Origin: Cytobacillus oceanisediminis
Lineage (GTDB): Bacteria; Bacillota; Bacilli; Bacillales; Cytobacillaceae
Length of the DNA stretch: 64,000 bases
Reading direction: 5' to 3'
Assembly (NCBI RefSeq): GCF_004366035.1
Contig: NZ_SOEE01000003.1
Location: 248,001-312,000 of the forward strand
Shown: in pieces, positions 43,602 to 52,996 of the stretch
Layout: every line of letters starts with the position of its first letter
How positions within the stretch are numbered: the stretch's first letter is position 1
Translations under genes and position numbers: made by a program
Notes under the pieces: model-generated
The model's database searches: none
What the model was told of the DNA's origin: nothing
The model's input: only the letters and a program-made list of their open reading frames with translations

Positions 43602-44246
43602 CTATATTTTCTTTCTCCTCATCCATTGCGTAGCAGCCCATTTATCACCAATGGCAACAGGTGCTCCGCCATGAAGTGTCAGGTCGTTTAAGTTCTGATC
43701 ATTATAAAAGTATTCAAAATAAACAGCCATGCCTTTTTGTGGAGAAACAGAGAAGTTAAGCTTGGGAAAATACGTTTCCCCGCCCTGTTCCACATCATTC
43801 AGGTACATGACAAGCGTGCTGATTCTTGGATTGCTTGCTGCTCTGCTGGTCGAAGAGAAGAAGTCAAAATGAGCTTTATATTCCTGGCCAATTTTATAGT
43901 TAAGGATCTGCAGTCCTTCACCATGCTCAACTGGAATGTTCATGATTTGTGATATTCTTTTTTCAATTCTGGCGACAATTTCATTTTCCCCTTCATGAAA
44001 AAAAGTGCTGCTGCTGGTTCGCAGTTCATCAGCTTCAAGGGAGTTGGCAACTTTTGAACGCTGCATGCGATCTTTTGATTGCTGAATCAGCTGGTCACAT
44101 TCTTCATCACTCAGCACATTTCCCAGAATCACGATCAATGGTTCTGCTAATTTGGCAATTATATGAATTTCCCGATCTTCTGTAATAATTTTATTTCCAA
44201 CATGATCAAAAATCGTTTGTTCTTTAAAAGATGCATCCATTGCCAT
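43602..44246 (-). CDS. Prolyl-4-hydroxylase-like 2OG-Fe(II) oxygenase
   Basis: A 214-residue oxygenase that uses 2-oxoglutarate, O2 and Fe(II) to hydroxylate proline or a similar residue. The iron ligands are His126, Asp128 (YKAHFDFF) and His192 (DLTLHGGAP); Lys202 (GDKWAATQW) binds 2-oxoglutarate. The family's RTSSSTFF and GGETYFP segments are present, as in the B. anthracis prolyl hydroxylase. GAGGT sets ATG 44246. Its protein substrate is unknown; a collagen-like or EF-Tu-type target is possible. Confidence 0.88.
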   Translation of the reverse strand: MAMDASFKEQTIFDHVGNKIITEDREIHIIAKLAEPLIVILGNVLSDEECDQLIQQSKDRMQRSKVANSLEADELRTSSSTFFHEGENEIVARIEKRISQIMNIPVEHGEGLQILNYKIGQEYKAHFDFFSSTSRAASNPRISTLVMYLNDVEQGGETYFPKLNFSVSPQKGMAVYFEYFYNDQNLNDLTLHGGAPVAIGDKWAATQWMRRKKI

Positions 44247-44518
44247 GTACATCAACCTCTTTTTATTTAGTTTTCTGAAAATTCAATATATTTAAAGGCT
44301 GCTTGAAGTATTCCTATTTTTACGTTCCTTCCTCCTATATAAATGGATGTCTGTGTCAGTTTTTCAACTGGCTGAATTTATTTTACACTTTGATATGAAG
44401 GAATTCTATCTTTTTTTTACTGGAAAACTATTAATATAGAAAGGAGGCTTCTGCATTTTATTGATTTTCCGGAATATATTTCAATACATAAGCCAATCTG
44501 AACAAAAGGAGATGGCCA

Positions 44519-45139
44519 GTGTATAGAAATAGGGTTCAATACTATTTAAGCCAAAGACGAAAGGACAATTTTTCCACCTTTAAAAATGGGCTGATTATCG
44601 TAGTCGGAGCAACACTTGTGGCTGTTTCCCTGCAATTATTCCTGGTGAAAAATTATGTTATTGATGGAGGAATTGTTGGATTGAGCATCATCCTTTCACA
44701 TGTCTTTCATGTTGAAGTGGGTGCCTTGATCCTGCTGTTCAATCTCCCATTTTTAGTGGCAGGCTTTTTCTTTTTAGGGGGAAGATTTTTGGTGTTAAGC
44801 CTGTTTGCCAGTTCAGTTCTGGCAGGTGAGACATACATATTGGCCCCATTTGAGGAAGTGACGAACCATCCCCTGCTGATCATTATTCTGGGGGGCCTCT
44901 TACTCGGAATGGGAGTGGGCCTCATTATCCGGTTTGGAGCCTGCCTGGATGGTACAGAAGTTTTGGCGATTTTATTCAGCGAACGTTTGCCTTTAACCAT
45001 CGGACAATGCATTCTTATAATGAATACCTTTATCTTTGGAAGTTCTGTTTTTTTATTCGGCATTACTGAAGCCGCATACTCCCTTGCCACATTTTTTGTT
45101 GCTTATAAAACCATAGATACCATTATAATGGAGACTTAA
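44519..45139 (+). CDS. YitT-family membrane protein lacking DUF2179
   Basis: A 206-residue protein of about five helices matching the membrane part of YitT (DUF161): GLIIVVGATLVAVSLQLFLV, DGGIVGLSIILSHVF, and GACLDGTEVLAILFS. Typical members are about 280 residues because a C-terminal cytosolic DUF2179 domain follows. This one stops right after YKTIDTIIMET, so the domain is missing. The GTG start has AAAGGAG upstream. Function of the family is unknown. Whether the shortening is natural or a truncation cannot be told from the sequence. Confidence 0.85.
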   Translation: MYRNRVQYYLSQRRKDNFSTFKNGLIIVVGATLVAVSLQLFLVKNYVIDGGIVGLSIILSHVFHVEVGALILLFNLPFLVAGFFFLGGRFLVLSLFASSVLAGETYILAPFEEVTNHPLLIIILGGLLLGMGVGLIIRFGACLDGTEVLAILFSERLPLTIGQCILIMNTFIFGSSVFLFGITEAAYSLATFFVAYKTIDTIIMET

Positions 45140-45205
45140 ACATTTTCGAATAATTTGATGGGCCAGGTGCATCCTAAGTGGTAAAAAAGCTGAAGGAGAT
45201 TTCCT

Positions 45206-45442
45206 GTGAATCGATACGAAATTACCAGCATGATTATTGATGATGAATTTGATGGAGAAGAATATGTCACAACTGAATTTCTCCTGGAGAATGATACTTA
45301 TAGCATAACATTTAAAAAAGCAGATCTTGAGGTGCTCAATGCCTGGGTATTTAATGATGGCTCGTCGCTTCCAGCGAATTTGTCCGAGGAGATGATAGAG
45401 TCAATCAGAAACTCTGTGAAAAACAGAATAGGACGAAAATAG
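45206..45442 (+). CDS. Small acidic protein, unrecognised
   Basis: A 78-residue protein beginning MNRYEITSMIIDDEFDGEEY with a mixed beta-alpha pattern and a basic C-terminal end (KNRIGRK). The GTG start has a good GAAGGAGA site. It follows yitT by 66 bases and ends at a terminator. No family is recognised. Confidence 0.6.
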   Translation: MNRYEITSMIIDDEFDGEEYVTTEFLLENDTYSITFKKADLEVLNAWVFNDGSSLPANLSEEMIESIRNSVKNRIGRK

Positions 45443-45472
45443 AGGCAGGAAATTAAACCTCTATTTTTTTTT
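45438..45472 (+). terminator. Intrinsic terminator after the small acidic protein
   Basis: A perfect 8-bp stem AATAGAGG/CCTCTATT with a 12-base loop and a long T-run. Its 5' arm overlaps the last codons. Confidence 0.85.
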
Positions 45473-45541
45473 GCATAAAATGAACCCTCTCTCAAACAAT
45501 ACTTGTAAATACAATTGTATCTGCAAGTTAGGGGGATAAGG

Positions 45542-46033
45542 GTGAACATTTTATTGAAACAGCAGACATTGCTTGTCATAAGGGCACTATATTTCTGCAT
45601 GGAAAAGAAGTGGGCGGAGCTTGAAAGAAAGTTTAAGCTGACGCCAGCTCAGCAGCATATTCTGTTTCTGCTTGGCACTCATAACCAAAAACTAAGCCCC
45701 ACCCAAATTAGTGATTTGGGATGCTGGCATCTATCGACTGTAACCAGGCTTTTAAAGCCGTTAAAGGAAAAGGGGCTGATTGAGATCACAGCCAATAAAG
45801 AACAGCTCCGTTATAAATGTGTGACTATTTCTAAAAGCGGAAAGGAAGTATTGGATCAGATTATGGATGAGGTAAAAGAGATGGAACAATTTCCGCTGAA
45901 TATGAGTCATTTATCGGAAAACGAGCTTTTGTCTTTCCTTGAATATGGCCAGAAGATATTAGGAGTTCAAAAAGGAGATACATTTAGAAAAATGCTGATT
46001 GAGGCACGAGTAGAAAACTATGATTATGCATGA
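45542..46033 (+). CDS. MarR-family regulator (Hpr/ScoC-like)
   Basis: A 163-residue regulator. The core LTPAQQHILFLLGTHNQKLS, QISDLGCWHLSTVTRLLKPL and KEKGLIEI aligns with the winged helix of Hpr (ScoC), a repressor of protease and sporulation genes. The wing follows at residue 85-100. AGGGGGAT sets GTG 45542; the longest frame starts earlier without a site. It overlaps the downstream membrane gene region and is probably co-transcribed. A second Hpr-like protein in one genome is plausible, so direct functional equivalence is not assumed. Confidence 0.82.
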   Translation: MNILLKQQTLLVIRALYFCMEKKWAELERKFKLTPAQQHILFLLGTHNQKLSPTQISDLGCWHLSTVTRLLKPLKEKGLIEITANKEQLRYKCVTISKSGKEVLDQIMDEVKEMEQFPLNMSHLSENELLSFLEYGQKILGVQKGDTFRKMLIEARVENYDYA

Positions 46034-46068
46034 TTCTTTTAAGATGCTGCGTTTTAGGAGGTTATTCT

Positions 46069-46635
46069 ATGAGTTACAGCGAATATTGGGAGCAAATATA
46101 TTCACGAAGCGAAAAGATGAATGTCCTCATTTCTTCATACTGGAGAGAATATTCAGGTCTTGGAACCTGGCAATTTTGGGTGGTTTTGGCACTTATGGTG
46201 CTGCCTCTTGTTATTGTATATCTATCAGTAGACCGGAGCAGGATATTTGAGATTTTCTTTTTTGGATACACCGTGCATATTCTATGGACTTACGCCGACA
46301 GCTTTTTGGAGCGATACAGTTATTTTGTCCACACCTATTTTTTATTGCCCATGTTTCCTTATGCCATGAATATGACAGCCGCTGCGTTGCCGGTCGGTTT
46401 CCTGCTGATCTATCAGTACTGCACGAACAAAAATAAAAGCTTTTTGCTTTACACGATTTTAGCAAGTGCTGTTTTTGCTTTTGGATTTGCCACACTTGAA
46501 GGTTGGGCAGGTATGGTGCATTTTAATAAGGGAATGAATCAATTTTACATTTTTCTGATCGATATCGCTATTGCTTATGCAGCTTATTTTTTAACGATAT
46601 TTGTTAAGAAAATCAGCGGGAATGGCACAGGCTGA
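46069..46635 (+). CDS. Multi-pass membrane protein, CBO0543-type
   Basis: A 188-residue protein of about five helices (FWVVLALMVLPLVIVYLSVD; YAMNMTAAALPVGFLLIY; LASAVFAFGFATLEGWAGMV; LIDIAIAYAAYFLTIFV). The layout resembles the 26202-26711 gene product and CBO0543-type proteins. AGGAGG lies 6 bases before ATG 46069, giving a start 13 codons inside the longest frame. It is 35 bases after the MarR gene and probably its target or partner. Function unknown. Confidence 0.7.
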   Translation: MSYSEYWEQIYSRSEKMNVLISSYWREYSGLGTWQFWVVLALMVLPLVIVYLSVDRSRIFEIFFFGYTVHILWTYADSFLERYSYFVHTYFLLPMFPYAMNMTAAALPVGFLLIYQYCTNKNKSFLLYTILASAVFAFGFATLEGWAGMVHFNKGMNQFYIFLIDIAIAYAAYFLTIFVKKISGNGTG

Positions 46636-46654
46636 AATGCTGGAGAACTAGGTA

Positions 46655-46686
46655 GCCTCCCATCTGCTTAGAGATGGAAGGCTTTT
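46655..46686 (+). terminator. Intrinsic terminator after the MarR operon
   Basis: GCCTCCCATCT/AGATGGAAGGC with one mismatch, a 6-base loop and a short T-run. Confidence 0.75.
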
Positions 46687-46687
46687 G

Positions 46688-47140
46688 TTAAACGTTCTCT
46701 TTCCAAAGCTTCATTGGATTGCTTTGATTCCTATTTAATGGAATTTGCACCATATTTAGTCCCCGGTCTTCTCTTGCGTTTTTCAAATCCTCATAAATCA
46801 TTTTAGATTTGCCTAGACCTGCATTGAAAGCGTCATCTATTGATTGGCAATAGTACACCTTATCAATGCCTGCGAAATACATGGCAGTTAAACACATCGG
46901 GCAAGGTTCCCCGCTTGCATATATCGTAAAGCCGGCTAAATCATTCGTTTGCAACTGCTCCTGTGCCCGCCGGATTGCAAGCATTTCAGCATGCCCGCTG
47001 ACATCATGCACTTTATGCAATTCATTCACGCCTTCAGCAATGATGTCCTGATCTTTCACCAGGACTGCACCGAAGGGCTGGCCGCCGTCTTTTACATTAT
47101 TAATGGCCAGTTCTATAGCCCGTTTCATGAAGTGATCCAT
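46688..47140 (-). CDS. Nucleoside/guanine deaminase family protein
   Basis: A 150-residue zinc deaminase of the CDA superfamily. The HAE motif is in GHAEMLAIRRA (zinc ligand His and general-base Glu), and PCPMC holds the two cysteine ligands. The layout and GQPFGAVLVKD segment resemble guanine deaminase (GuaD) and related nucleoside deaminases. It probably releases ammonia from guanine or a similar base. AAAGGATG supports the ATG. It is divergent from the taurine-pathway regulator but is not obviously part of that pathway. Confidence 0.85.
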   Translation of the reverse strand: MDHFMKRAIELAINNVKDGGQPFGAVLVKDQDIIAEGVNELHKVHDVSGHAEMLAIRRAQEQLQTNDLAGFTIYASGEPCPMCLTAMYFAGIDKVYYCQSIDDAFNAGLGKSKMIYEDLKNAREDRGLNMVQIPLNRNQSNPMKLWKENV

Positions 47141-47312
47141 TATTAATCATCCTTTTTCAATTAATTGACTTCAATTAAATTATTATCATGTTTCCGTTGG
47201 TTCTCCAAATAATCTGCTGACTTTACAACCGATCAATCGAAAAATTTTTAAATTCACGCATCAGGATCTGTAAAAGGATGGATATTCATTTAGGTAATCA
47301 ATATAATTAATT

Positions 47313-47325
47313 ATACATTTTGTAT
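47313..47325. promoter_or_regulatory. Candidate operator before the GntR/UTRA gene
   Basis: ATACA-TTT-TGTAT is an inverted repeat in an AT-rich region 28 bases before the start codon, suitable for autoregulation. Unproven. Confidence 0.35.
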
Positions 47326-47353
47326 TTATAAACATAATAAGGAGGCATCCATT

Positions 47354-48079
47354 ATGACAGAGTTAGATTCCAAAAGTCCTATTCCGCTTCACATACAACT
47401 AAAGAACAGGCTGCAGGAGTTAATAGACAATCGATCTTTCAATGAAAAAATTCCAAGTGAAAGAGAGTTGATGGATACCTATAAAGTGAGCAGAAGCACT
47501 GTGAGAGAAGCAGTTTCCCATTTAGTAAACGAAGGTGTGCTAAAGAAAGTTCACGGAAAAGGCACTTTTATTTCAAAGAAACCTATTGAGGAGTGGCTTG
47601 GGAATATTACCAGTACAACAGAAGTAATTAAAAAAATGGGGATGAAGCCGGATGCAAAATTATTGGACAATGGCATCGTTGTTCCAGCAAAAGAAATTGT
47701 AGAAGCCAGCGGACTTACAGAGGCATACTTTATAAAGCGAATTCGTTATGCAAACGATAAGCCATTGGCTCTTGAAAGTCAATATTACCCTATTGAAATT
47801 GGTGAAAATCTCGCCCAATATGATATTGAAAAGGGGACACTGTATGATCTGCTTGAGCAAAGTTTAGACTTAAAGTTTGCAGAAGCCGAACAGATGATTA
47901 CAAGTACTTATTTATCTAAAGAAGAAGCCGGCCAGCTTGGTGTTCCTTGTTCCTTAAGTGTGCTTCACATTGAACGGTTATTATCAGACATAAATGGTAA
48001 CTTAATAGAATACTATTCTGCTTATTTTCGTTCGGATATGTACTCATTTCGAATAAAACTTTCAAAGAATTATAGTTAA
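47354..48079 (+). CDS. GntR-family regulator, UTRA (HutC) subfamily
   Basis: A 241-residue regulator. The winged helix is at residues 10-75 (PIPLHIQLKNRLQELIDN; MDTYKVSRSTVREAVSHLV; GVLKKVHGKGTFISKK). The UTRA effector-binding domain follows (IKRIRYANDKPLALESQYYP; SDMYSFRIKLSKNYS at the end). AAGGAGG supports the ATG. It is the first gene of the taurine cluster and the obvious candidate for its control, perhaps sensing taurine, sulfoacetaldehyde or alanine. The ligand cannot be read from the sequence. Confidence 0.88.
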   Translation: MTELDSKSPIPLHIQLKNRLQELIDNRSFNEKIPSERELMDTYKVSRSTVREAVSHLVNEGVLKKVHGKGTFISKKPIEEWLGNITSTTEVIKKMGMKPDAKLLDNGIVVPAKEIVEASGLTEAYFIKRIRYANDKPLALESQYYPIEIGENLAQYDIEKGTLYDLLEQSLDLKFAEAEQMITSTYLSKEEAGQLGVPCSLSVLHIERLLSDINGNLIEYYSAYFRSDMYSFRIKLSKNYS

Positions 48080-48084
48080 ATTCA

Positions 48085-48109
48085 GTATTATGCAATTTTG
48101 CAATAATAC
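48085..48109. promoter_or_regulatory. Dyad after the GntR gene
   Basis: An imperfect inverted repeat with GTATTATGCAA and TTGCAATAATAC arms, six bases after the gntR stop. It could be a terminator lacking a T-run or an operator for the ald promoter region. Confidence 0.35.
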
Positions 48110-48215
48110 CTATTAATAATTCCGATAATATAAAATTTTTAGAAAATATTGAAAATGAATAATAGTTGTGTTTTAATACAACTGAGGCTAGTCACACAAC
48201 AACTGGTACGGACGA

Positions 48216-48227
48216 CATGACGTCATG
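48216..48227. promoter_or_regulatory. Perfect palindrome before alanine dehydrogenase
   Basis: CATGACGTCATG is a perfect 12-bp palindrome 43 bases before the ald ATG. Its position within the leader or core promoter suggests regulator binding; the protein is not known. Confidence 0.4.
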
Positions 48228-48270
48228 ATGTGAAGGATAATGTTTTTATTTTGCAGGATGGAGTGATGAC

Positions 48271-49404
48271 ATGATTATTGGTGTGCCAAAGGAAGTAAAG
48301 AATAATGAAAACCGTGTTTCCGTTGTACCAGCAAGTGTTTCTGCATTTACAGATGCCGGTCATATGGTCCTGATTGAGAAAGGTGCAGGTGCAGGGTGCG
48401 GAATCTCTGACCAGGAATATGAAAAAGCAGGTGCAACAGTTGTTACAAGTGCAGAAGAGGCCTGGTCTGCGGATATGGTTATGAAGGTTAAGGAGCCGCA
48501 GCCAGATGAATACCAATATTTTCGAAAAGGTTTGATTCTCTTTACTTATTTGCATCTGGCAGCGGAACCTGAATTGACAAAGGCTTTGGTCGAAAAAGAG
48601 GTTACCTCGGTTGCGTATGAAACCATCCAGCTGGATAACAGGTCGTTGCCTCTCCTAACTCCTATGAGCGAAGTTGCGGGAAGGATGTCTGTCCAGCTAG
48701 GAGCTCAATTTCTTGAAAAGATTCATGGCGGGAAAGGAGTCCTATTAGGCGGAGTTCCCGGTGTGAAGCCTGGAAAAGTGGTGATTATCGGCGGTGGAGT
48801 GGTAGGGACGAATGCCGCAAAAATGGCAGTTGGCCTCGGTGCAGAAGTTAGTATCATTGACATAAGTGCTGAAAGACTCCGCCAGCTGGACGATCTTTTT
48901 TCTGGCAGGGTGAGGACGGTCATGTCAAATCCGTTCAATATCTCCCAGGAAGTAAAACTTGCGGATTTAGTGATAGGGGCTGTTCTCATCCCTGGTGCAA
49001 AAGCACCTCAGTTAGTAACCGAAGAAATGGTTATGCAAATGGAAAAGAATTCGGTCATTATTGATGTTGCCATTGATCAGGGCGGTTCAATTGAAACCAT
49101 CGATCATATTACCTCACATGATTCTCCAACATATATAAAGCATGGTGTTGTGCATTATGCGGTTCCAAACATTCCGGGCGCTGTAGCAAGAACTTCCACC
49201 TATGCCCTCGCCAATACTACAGCACCATATGCCTTAATGCTCGCTAATACAGGGATTGAAAATTCTATTGTTAAGTATCCTTTTCTTGAAAAAGGGGTCA
49301 ATACCATGAATGGAAAGGTCACTCATCAGAGAGTTGCAGAGGCGCATAACTACCCTTATACACCCACCCATGAATTAATAAACAAAATTGCAGCCGCAAC
49401 ATGA
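48271..49404 (+). CDS. ald: Alanine dehydrogenase
   Basis: A 377-residue NAD-dependent enzyme that interconverts alanine with pyruvate and ammonia. It begins [20 protein letters not shown] and contains [20 protein letters not shown] and [13 protein letters not shown] (catalytic His96). The Rossmann motif is [20 protein letters not shown], and [20 protein letters not shown] follows. It matches B. subtilis Ald closely in layout. Directly upstream of taurine:pyruvate aminotransferase, it should regenerate pyruvate from the alanine made there, so ammonia is the nitrogen product. Confidence 0.96.
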   Translation: MIIGVPKEVKNNENRVSVVPASVSAFTDAGHMVLIEKGAGAGCGISDQEYEKAGATVVTSAEEAWSADMVMKVKEPQPDEYQYFRKGLILFTYLHLAAEPELTKALVEKEVTSVAYETIQLDNRSLPLLTPMSEVAGRMSVQLGAQFLEKIHGGKGVLLGGVPGVKPGKVVIIGGGVVGTNAAKMAVGLGAEVSIIDISAERLRQLDDLFSGRVRTVMSNPFNISQEVKLADLVIGAVLIPGAKAPQLVTEEMVMQMEKNSVIIDVAIDQGGSIETIDHITSHDSPTYIKHGVVHYAVPNIPGAVARTSTYALANTTAPYALMLANTGIENSIVKYPFLEKGVNTMNGKVTHQRVAEAHNYPYTPTHELINKIAAAT

Positions 49405-49467
49405 TTCCCTATTAGAAGAGACACAATGCAAAACTGAATCTTTACTAAATAGAAGGAGGAAAGCAAT

Positions 49468-50829
49468 ATGTCTACAGTAGAACTGAATGATAGCAAAAAG
49501 TTAACTGATCAGGATCAGGAACACTTATGGCATGCGATGAGCCGGCATACAGAAGGAAGCAGTCCGATGATTGCCAAATCAGGTGAAGGCTCATGGTTTA
49601 CTGATATGGATGGCAATCGATATTTGGATGGCGTATCCGGTCTTTGGTGTCTGAACCTGGGACATGGACGGAAGGAAATTGCAGAGGCGGCAGCAGAGCA
49701 AATGATGCAGCTGTCGTATTTCCCTCTGACATTAAGCCATGCACCAGCCATTAAGTTATCTGCAAAAATTAGTGAATTACTGGGGGATTCATATAAAACA
49801 TTTTTCTCAAATAGCGGTTCCGAAGCGAATGAAACCGCATTCAAAATTGCGAGGCAATACCACAATCAGAATGGCAATCCTGGTAAATATAAATTTATTT
49901 CGCGCTACCGTGCCTATCATGGTTCAACTTTAGGTGCATTAAGTGCTACTGCACAGGCCAACAGGAGAGTGAAATACGATCCTGGCATGCCGGGATTCCT
50001 GCATGTTCCGCCTCCTTACAGCTATCGCTGTCCATTTGGCGAGGATGTAAAGGATTGCGATAAAGTCGCAGCTGACATGATTGACCAGGTCATCCAATGG
50101 GAAGGGGCCGAAACGGTTGCTGCGGTCATAATGGAGCCTTTCATTTCAGGCGGGGGAGTTATTATCCCATCTCCTGAATATCTGCAGAGGGTAGCACAAA
50201 TCTGTAAAAAGCATGATATCCTCCTGATTATGGATGAAGTTGTATCCGGATTTGGGCGAACGGGCAAAATGTTTGGATTTATGCATTCGGAGGGTGTTCA
50301 GCCTGATATCGTAACGATGGCAAAAGGGTTGACCAGCGGCTATCTGCCGCTTGGTGCTACGGCAGTTCATTCCAGAATTTATGAGAAATTTAAAGAGCAA
50401 GGTACAGATAACCATTTCCGCCATGTTTCAACCTATGGGGGACATCCGGCAAGCTGTGCGGTTGCATTGAAAAATATCGAAATCATCGAAAGAGAGAATA
50501 TTGTCAGCAGGGTAGAGGTGCTGGGTGAAAGCATTTTAAGCAGCTTAAAAGATTTGCAGACTCATAAAAATGTAGGCGAAGTCAGAAGTGCCGGTTTCTT
50601 GTATGGTATTGAAATGGTTGAAGACAAGGAAACGAAACAGCCAGCTTCAGATCAATTAATGGCAAAGATCATTGCACTATGTAAAGAAAAAGGCTTGATC
50701 ATTGGCAGAAACGGTGATACAGTGCCTGGTTTCAATAATGTCCTTATTATAGCTCCGCCGCTTTCATCTACAGAGGAAGATTTAAAATTTGTTGTTAAGA
50801 CGGTCCAAAGGGCATTTAAGGAAATTTAG
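49468..50829 (+). CDS. tpa: Taurine:pyruvate aminotransferase
   Basis: A 453-residue class III PLP aminotransferase that transfers the amino group of taurine to pyruvate, giving sulfoacetaldehyde and alanine. The PLP lysine is Lys286 (MAKGLTSGYLPLGA) and the aspartate lies in IMDEVVSGFGRTG. The early stretch GVSGLWCLNLGHGRKEIAEA and SSPMIAKSGEGSW fit the omega-amino acid:pyruvate branch. Flanking ald and xsc genes make taurine the most likely donor; beta-alanine or hypotaurine remain possible alternatives. AAGGAGG precedes the ATG. Confidence 0.9.
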   Translation: MSTVELNDSKKLTDQDQEHLWHAMSRHTEGSSPMIAKSGEGSWFTDMDGNRYLDGVSGLWCLNLGHGRKEIAEAAAEQMMQLSYFPLTLSHAPAIKLSAKISELLGDSYKTFFSNSGSEANETAFKIARQYHNQNGNPGKYKFISRYRAYHGSTLGALSATAQANRRVKYDPGMPGFLHVPPPYSYRCPFGEDVKDCDKVAADMIDQVIQWEGAETVAAVIMEPFISGGGVIIPSPEYLQRVAQICKKHDILLIMDEVVSGFGRTGKMFGFMHSEGVQPDIVTMAKGLTSGYLPLGATAVHSRIYEKFKEQGTDNHFRHVSTYGGHPASCAVALKNIEIIERENIVSRVEVLGESILSSLKDLQTHKNVGEVRSAGFLYGIEMVEDKETKQPASDQLMAKIIALCKEKGLIIGRNGDTVPGFNNVLIIAPPLSSTEEDLKFVVKTVQRAFKEI

Positions 50830-50922
50830 ATAAAAAAGTTAATCTGGGTCAGAGCTCTTTTTTACAGGGCTCCTATCCATTTAAATATATGGAACATATA
50901 AACCGGAAAGGGAGTGCCCGTA

Positions 50923-52692
50923 ATGGCAAAAGCAGAAAAAGAATTAGCAGAAATCAAAACAAAAAAGGTGAAAATGACACCAAGTGAGGCTATTGTAGAA
51001 ACATTAGTCAAGGAAGGTGTCACACATATTTCCGGGATTTTGGGATCCGCCTTCATGGATCTATTAGACTTGCTTCCAACTGCTGGAATCCGCTTCATCG
51101 GCGTACGTCATGAACAAAGCGCAGCCCACATGGAAGATGCCTATACTCGAGTAAGCGGTGTAGCCGGGGTTGTTATTGGCCAGAATGGACCAGGAATCAC
51201 CAATATGGTAACGTCCGTTGCAGCTGCGAATCAGGCTCACACACCTATGGTCGTCATTTCTCCTTCAGCAGGAACCCCTACAGTCGGATGGGACGGTTTC
51301 CAGGAGTGCGACCAGGTTTCAATATTTAAAGCAATTACGAAGGAAACGGTTCGGGTCACACATCCGGGGCGTGTGGCGGATTGCCTGAGGACTGCCTTCA
51401 GAATTGCTTACGCGGAGAGAGGTCCAGTGCTCTTTGATATTCCGCGGGACTATTTTTATGGGGAAGTGGAAGATGTAATTCTTGAACCGCATCAGTATCG
51501 TGTTGATAATAGGGGCTGCGGATCATTAGAGCAGGTTGACCAGGCCGTGGAATTGCTTGCTTCTGCCAAGAACCCTGTCATCATTTCAGGCAGGGGGGTA
51601 GTGGATTCAGATGGAATAGAGGCAGTGAAGGAAATTGCCGACCACTTAACGATTCCTGTAGCTGTTTCATATATGCATAATGATGCTTTTCCGGCAAATG
51701 AACCTTTAGCAGTTGGACCTATTGGCTATATGGGGTCAAAAGCAGCTATGAACACATTAAAGGATGCAGATGTGGTGCTGGCTATCGGTACTAGATTATC
51801 TGTATTTGGAACATTGCCATGCTATGACATTGATTATTTTCCGAAAAACGCAAAGATTATCCAAATTGATATCAATCCACGCAATATCGCCAGGACCCAT
51901 CCAGTAGAAATTGGGATCATTGGAGATGCCAAAGCAGCTTCAGTTGAAATCGCAAAACGCCTAAAAGAAAAAGTACCAAATAAGCAATTCAATTCTGAGA
52001 GAATGGCAAGAGTGACAAATGAAAAAGAGCAATGGGAAAAAGAACTTGTCGATTTGGCCATGGTGGAAGGAAATCCAATTAATCCGCGCAGGGCGCTCCT
52101 GGAGCTTACGAAGGTCCTTCCGGAAAACGCAATTGTTACGACAGATATCGGGAATGTATCTTCTACCGCAAATGCCTATTTAAAGTTCAATTCCGGCCGC
52201 CAGCATGTTGCAGCCTTAACATTTGGGAATACAGGTTTTGCCTATCCGTCAGCATTAGGTGCAAAGCTTGCAAATCCAAATAGCCCTGTAGTAGCTATCG
52301 TAGGTGATGGAGCATGGGGAATGAGCCTGCATGAAGTAAGTACGGCTGTTGAGGAGAACATACCAGTAGTAGCATGTGTTTTTAATAATAATGCCTGGTG
52401 TGCAGAAAAGAAAAACCAAGTAGATTTTTATAATAATCGCTTTGTAGGAGCAGATATCCAGAACCCTGACTTTGCAGAGGTGGCAAGGTCCATGGGGGCA
52501 CAGGGAATTAGTGTAGATAAACCTGAGGATGTAGGGCCAGCTATTCTCCAGGCAATAGAATCCAATAAACCGACAGTTATTGATATTCAGGTGGATGGCA
52601 CGCAATTGGCACCTCCTTTCCGTAAAGATGCGTTAAAGATGCCGACTCGTCTTCTGCCGAAATATGCTCACCTTGATCATAAAAACTGGTAG
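50923..52692 (+). CDS. xsc: Sulfoacetaldehyde acetyltransferase
   Basis: A 589-residue ThDP enzyme that splits sulfoacetaldehyde with phosphate into acetyl phosphate and sulfite. The ThDP-activating glutamate is Glu64 ([10 protein letters not shown]). The ThDP-Mg motif is GDG at 461-463 with NNN at 488-490. The family stretch [20 protein letters not shown] and [20 protein letters not shown] match characterised Xsc proteins rather than acetolactate synthase. AAAGGGAG positions ATG 50923; the longest frame starts 3 codons earlier. It completes the pathway from taurine. No phosphotransacetylase gene lies in the window. Confidence 0.94.
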   Translation: MAKAEKELAEIKTKKVKMTPSEAIVETLVKEGVTHISGILGSAFMDLLDLLPTAGIRFIGVRHEQSAAHMEDAYTRVSGVAGVVIGQNGPGITNMVTSVAAANQAHTPMVVISPSAGTPTVGWDGFQECDQVSIFKAITKETVRVTHPGRVADCLRTAFRIAYAERGPVLFDIPRDYFYGEVEDVILEPHQYRVDNRGCGSLEQVDQAVELLASAKNPVIISGRGVVDSDGIEAVKEIADHLTIPVAVSYMHNDAFPANEPLAVGPIGYMGSKAAMNTLKDADVVLAIGTRLSVFGTLPCYDIDYFPKNAKIIQIDINPRNIARTHPVEIGIIGDAKAASVEIAKRLKEKVPNKQFNSERMARVTNEKEQWEKELVDLAMVEGNPINPRRALLELTKVLPENAIVTTDIGNVSSTANAYLKFNSGRQHVAALTFGNTGFAYPSALGAKLANPNSPVVAIVGDGAWGMSLHEVSTAVEENIPVVACVFNNNAWCAEKKNQVDFYNNRFVGADIQNPDFAEVARSMGAQGISVDKPEDVGPAILQAIESNKPTVIDIQVDGTQLAPPFRKDALKMPTRLLPKYAHLDHKNW

Positions 52693-52703
52693 GTAAAATG
52701 GAA

Positions 52704-52737
52704 GGAGCTTAATAGATTTTTGATTAAGCTCCTTTTT
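52704..52737 (+). terminator. Intrinsic terminator after xsc
   Basis: A perfect 10-bp stem GGAGCTTAAT/ATTAAGCTCC with a 9-base loop and five T residues. It separates the core pathway genes from the transporter genes that follow. Confidence 0.9.
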
Positions 52738-52808
52738 AAAGGAAAGCTTACGAGTTTGAATATATCGTTACTGTGCAGATGTTAGAAATTTCCTATGACA
52801 CGGACCGA

Positions 52809-52925
52809 CCGATATAGTGGAAAAGTGTCCGATAAAAATAAAAAATAACCTATAAATAGTAAAGTTGACCGATAAATTCGAAATCTGACCTGTAATCATA
52901 GGAAAGTGACCGATATAGTGGAATT
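52809..52925. repeat. Six-copy tandem repeat, 20-bp period
   Basis: Units start at 52809, 52829, 52849, 52869, 52889 and 52910, five of them exactly 20 bases apart or 21 for the last step. The shared start is CCGATA with a variable AT-rich remainder (CCGATATAGTGGAAAAGTGT, CCGATAAAAATAAAAAATAA, CCTATAAATAGTAAAGTTGA). The first and last units are nearly identical. It lies between xsc and the symporter gene; the rest of that roughly 300-base gap is plain. Confidence 0.75.
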
Positions 52926-52996
52926 AAATAGAAGATGTGCAACATATTACTGCCAATAATTTACAGAATATTGAGAAAAAATAAAGGGGGCAGTCG

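Noticed and set aside
50923..52692. Acetolactate synthase large subunit
   Set aside because: No regulatory subunit gene follows, and the [15 protein letters not shown] stretch and flanking tpa/ald genes match sulfoacetaldehyde acetyltransferase.
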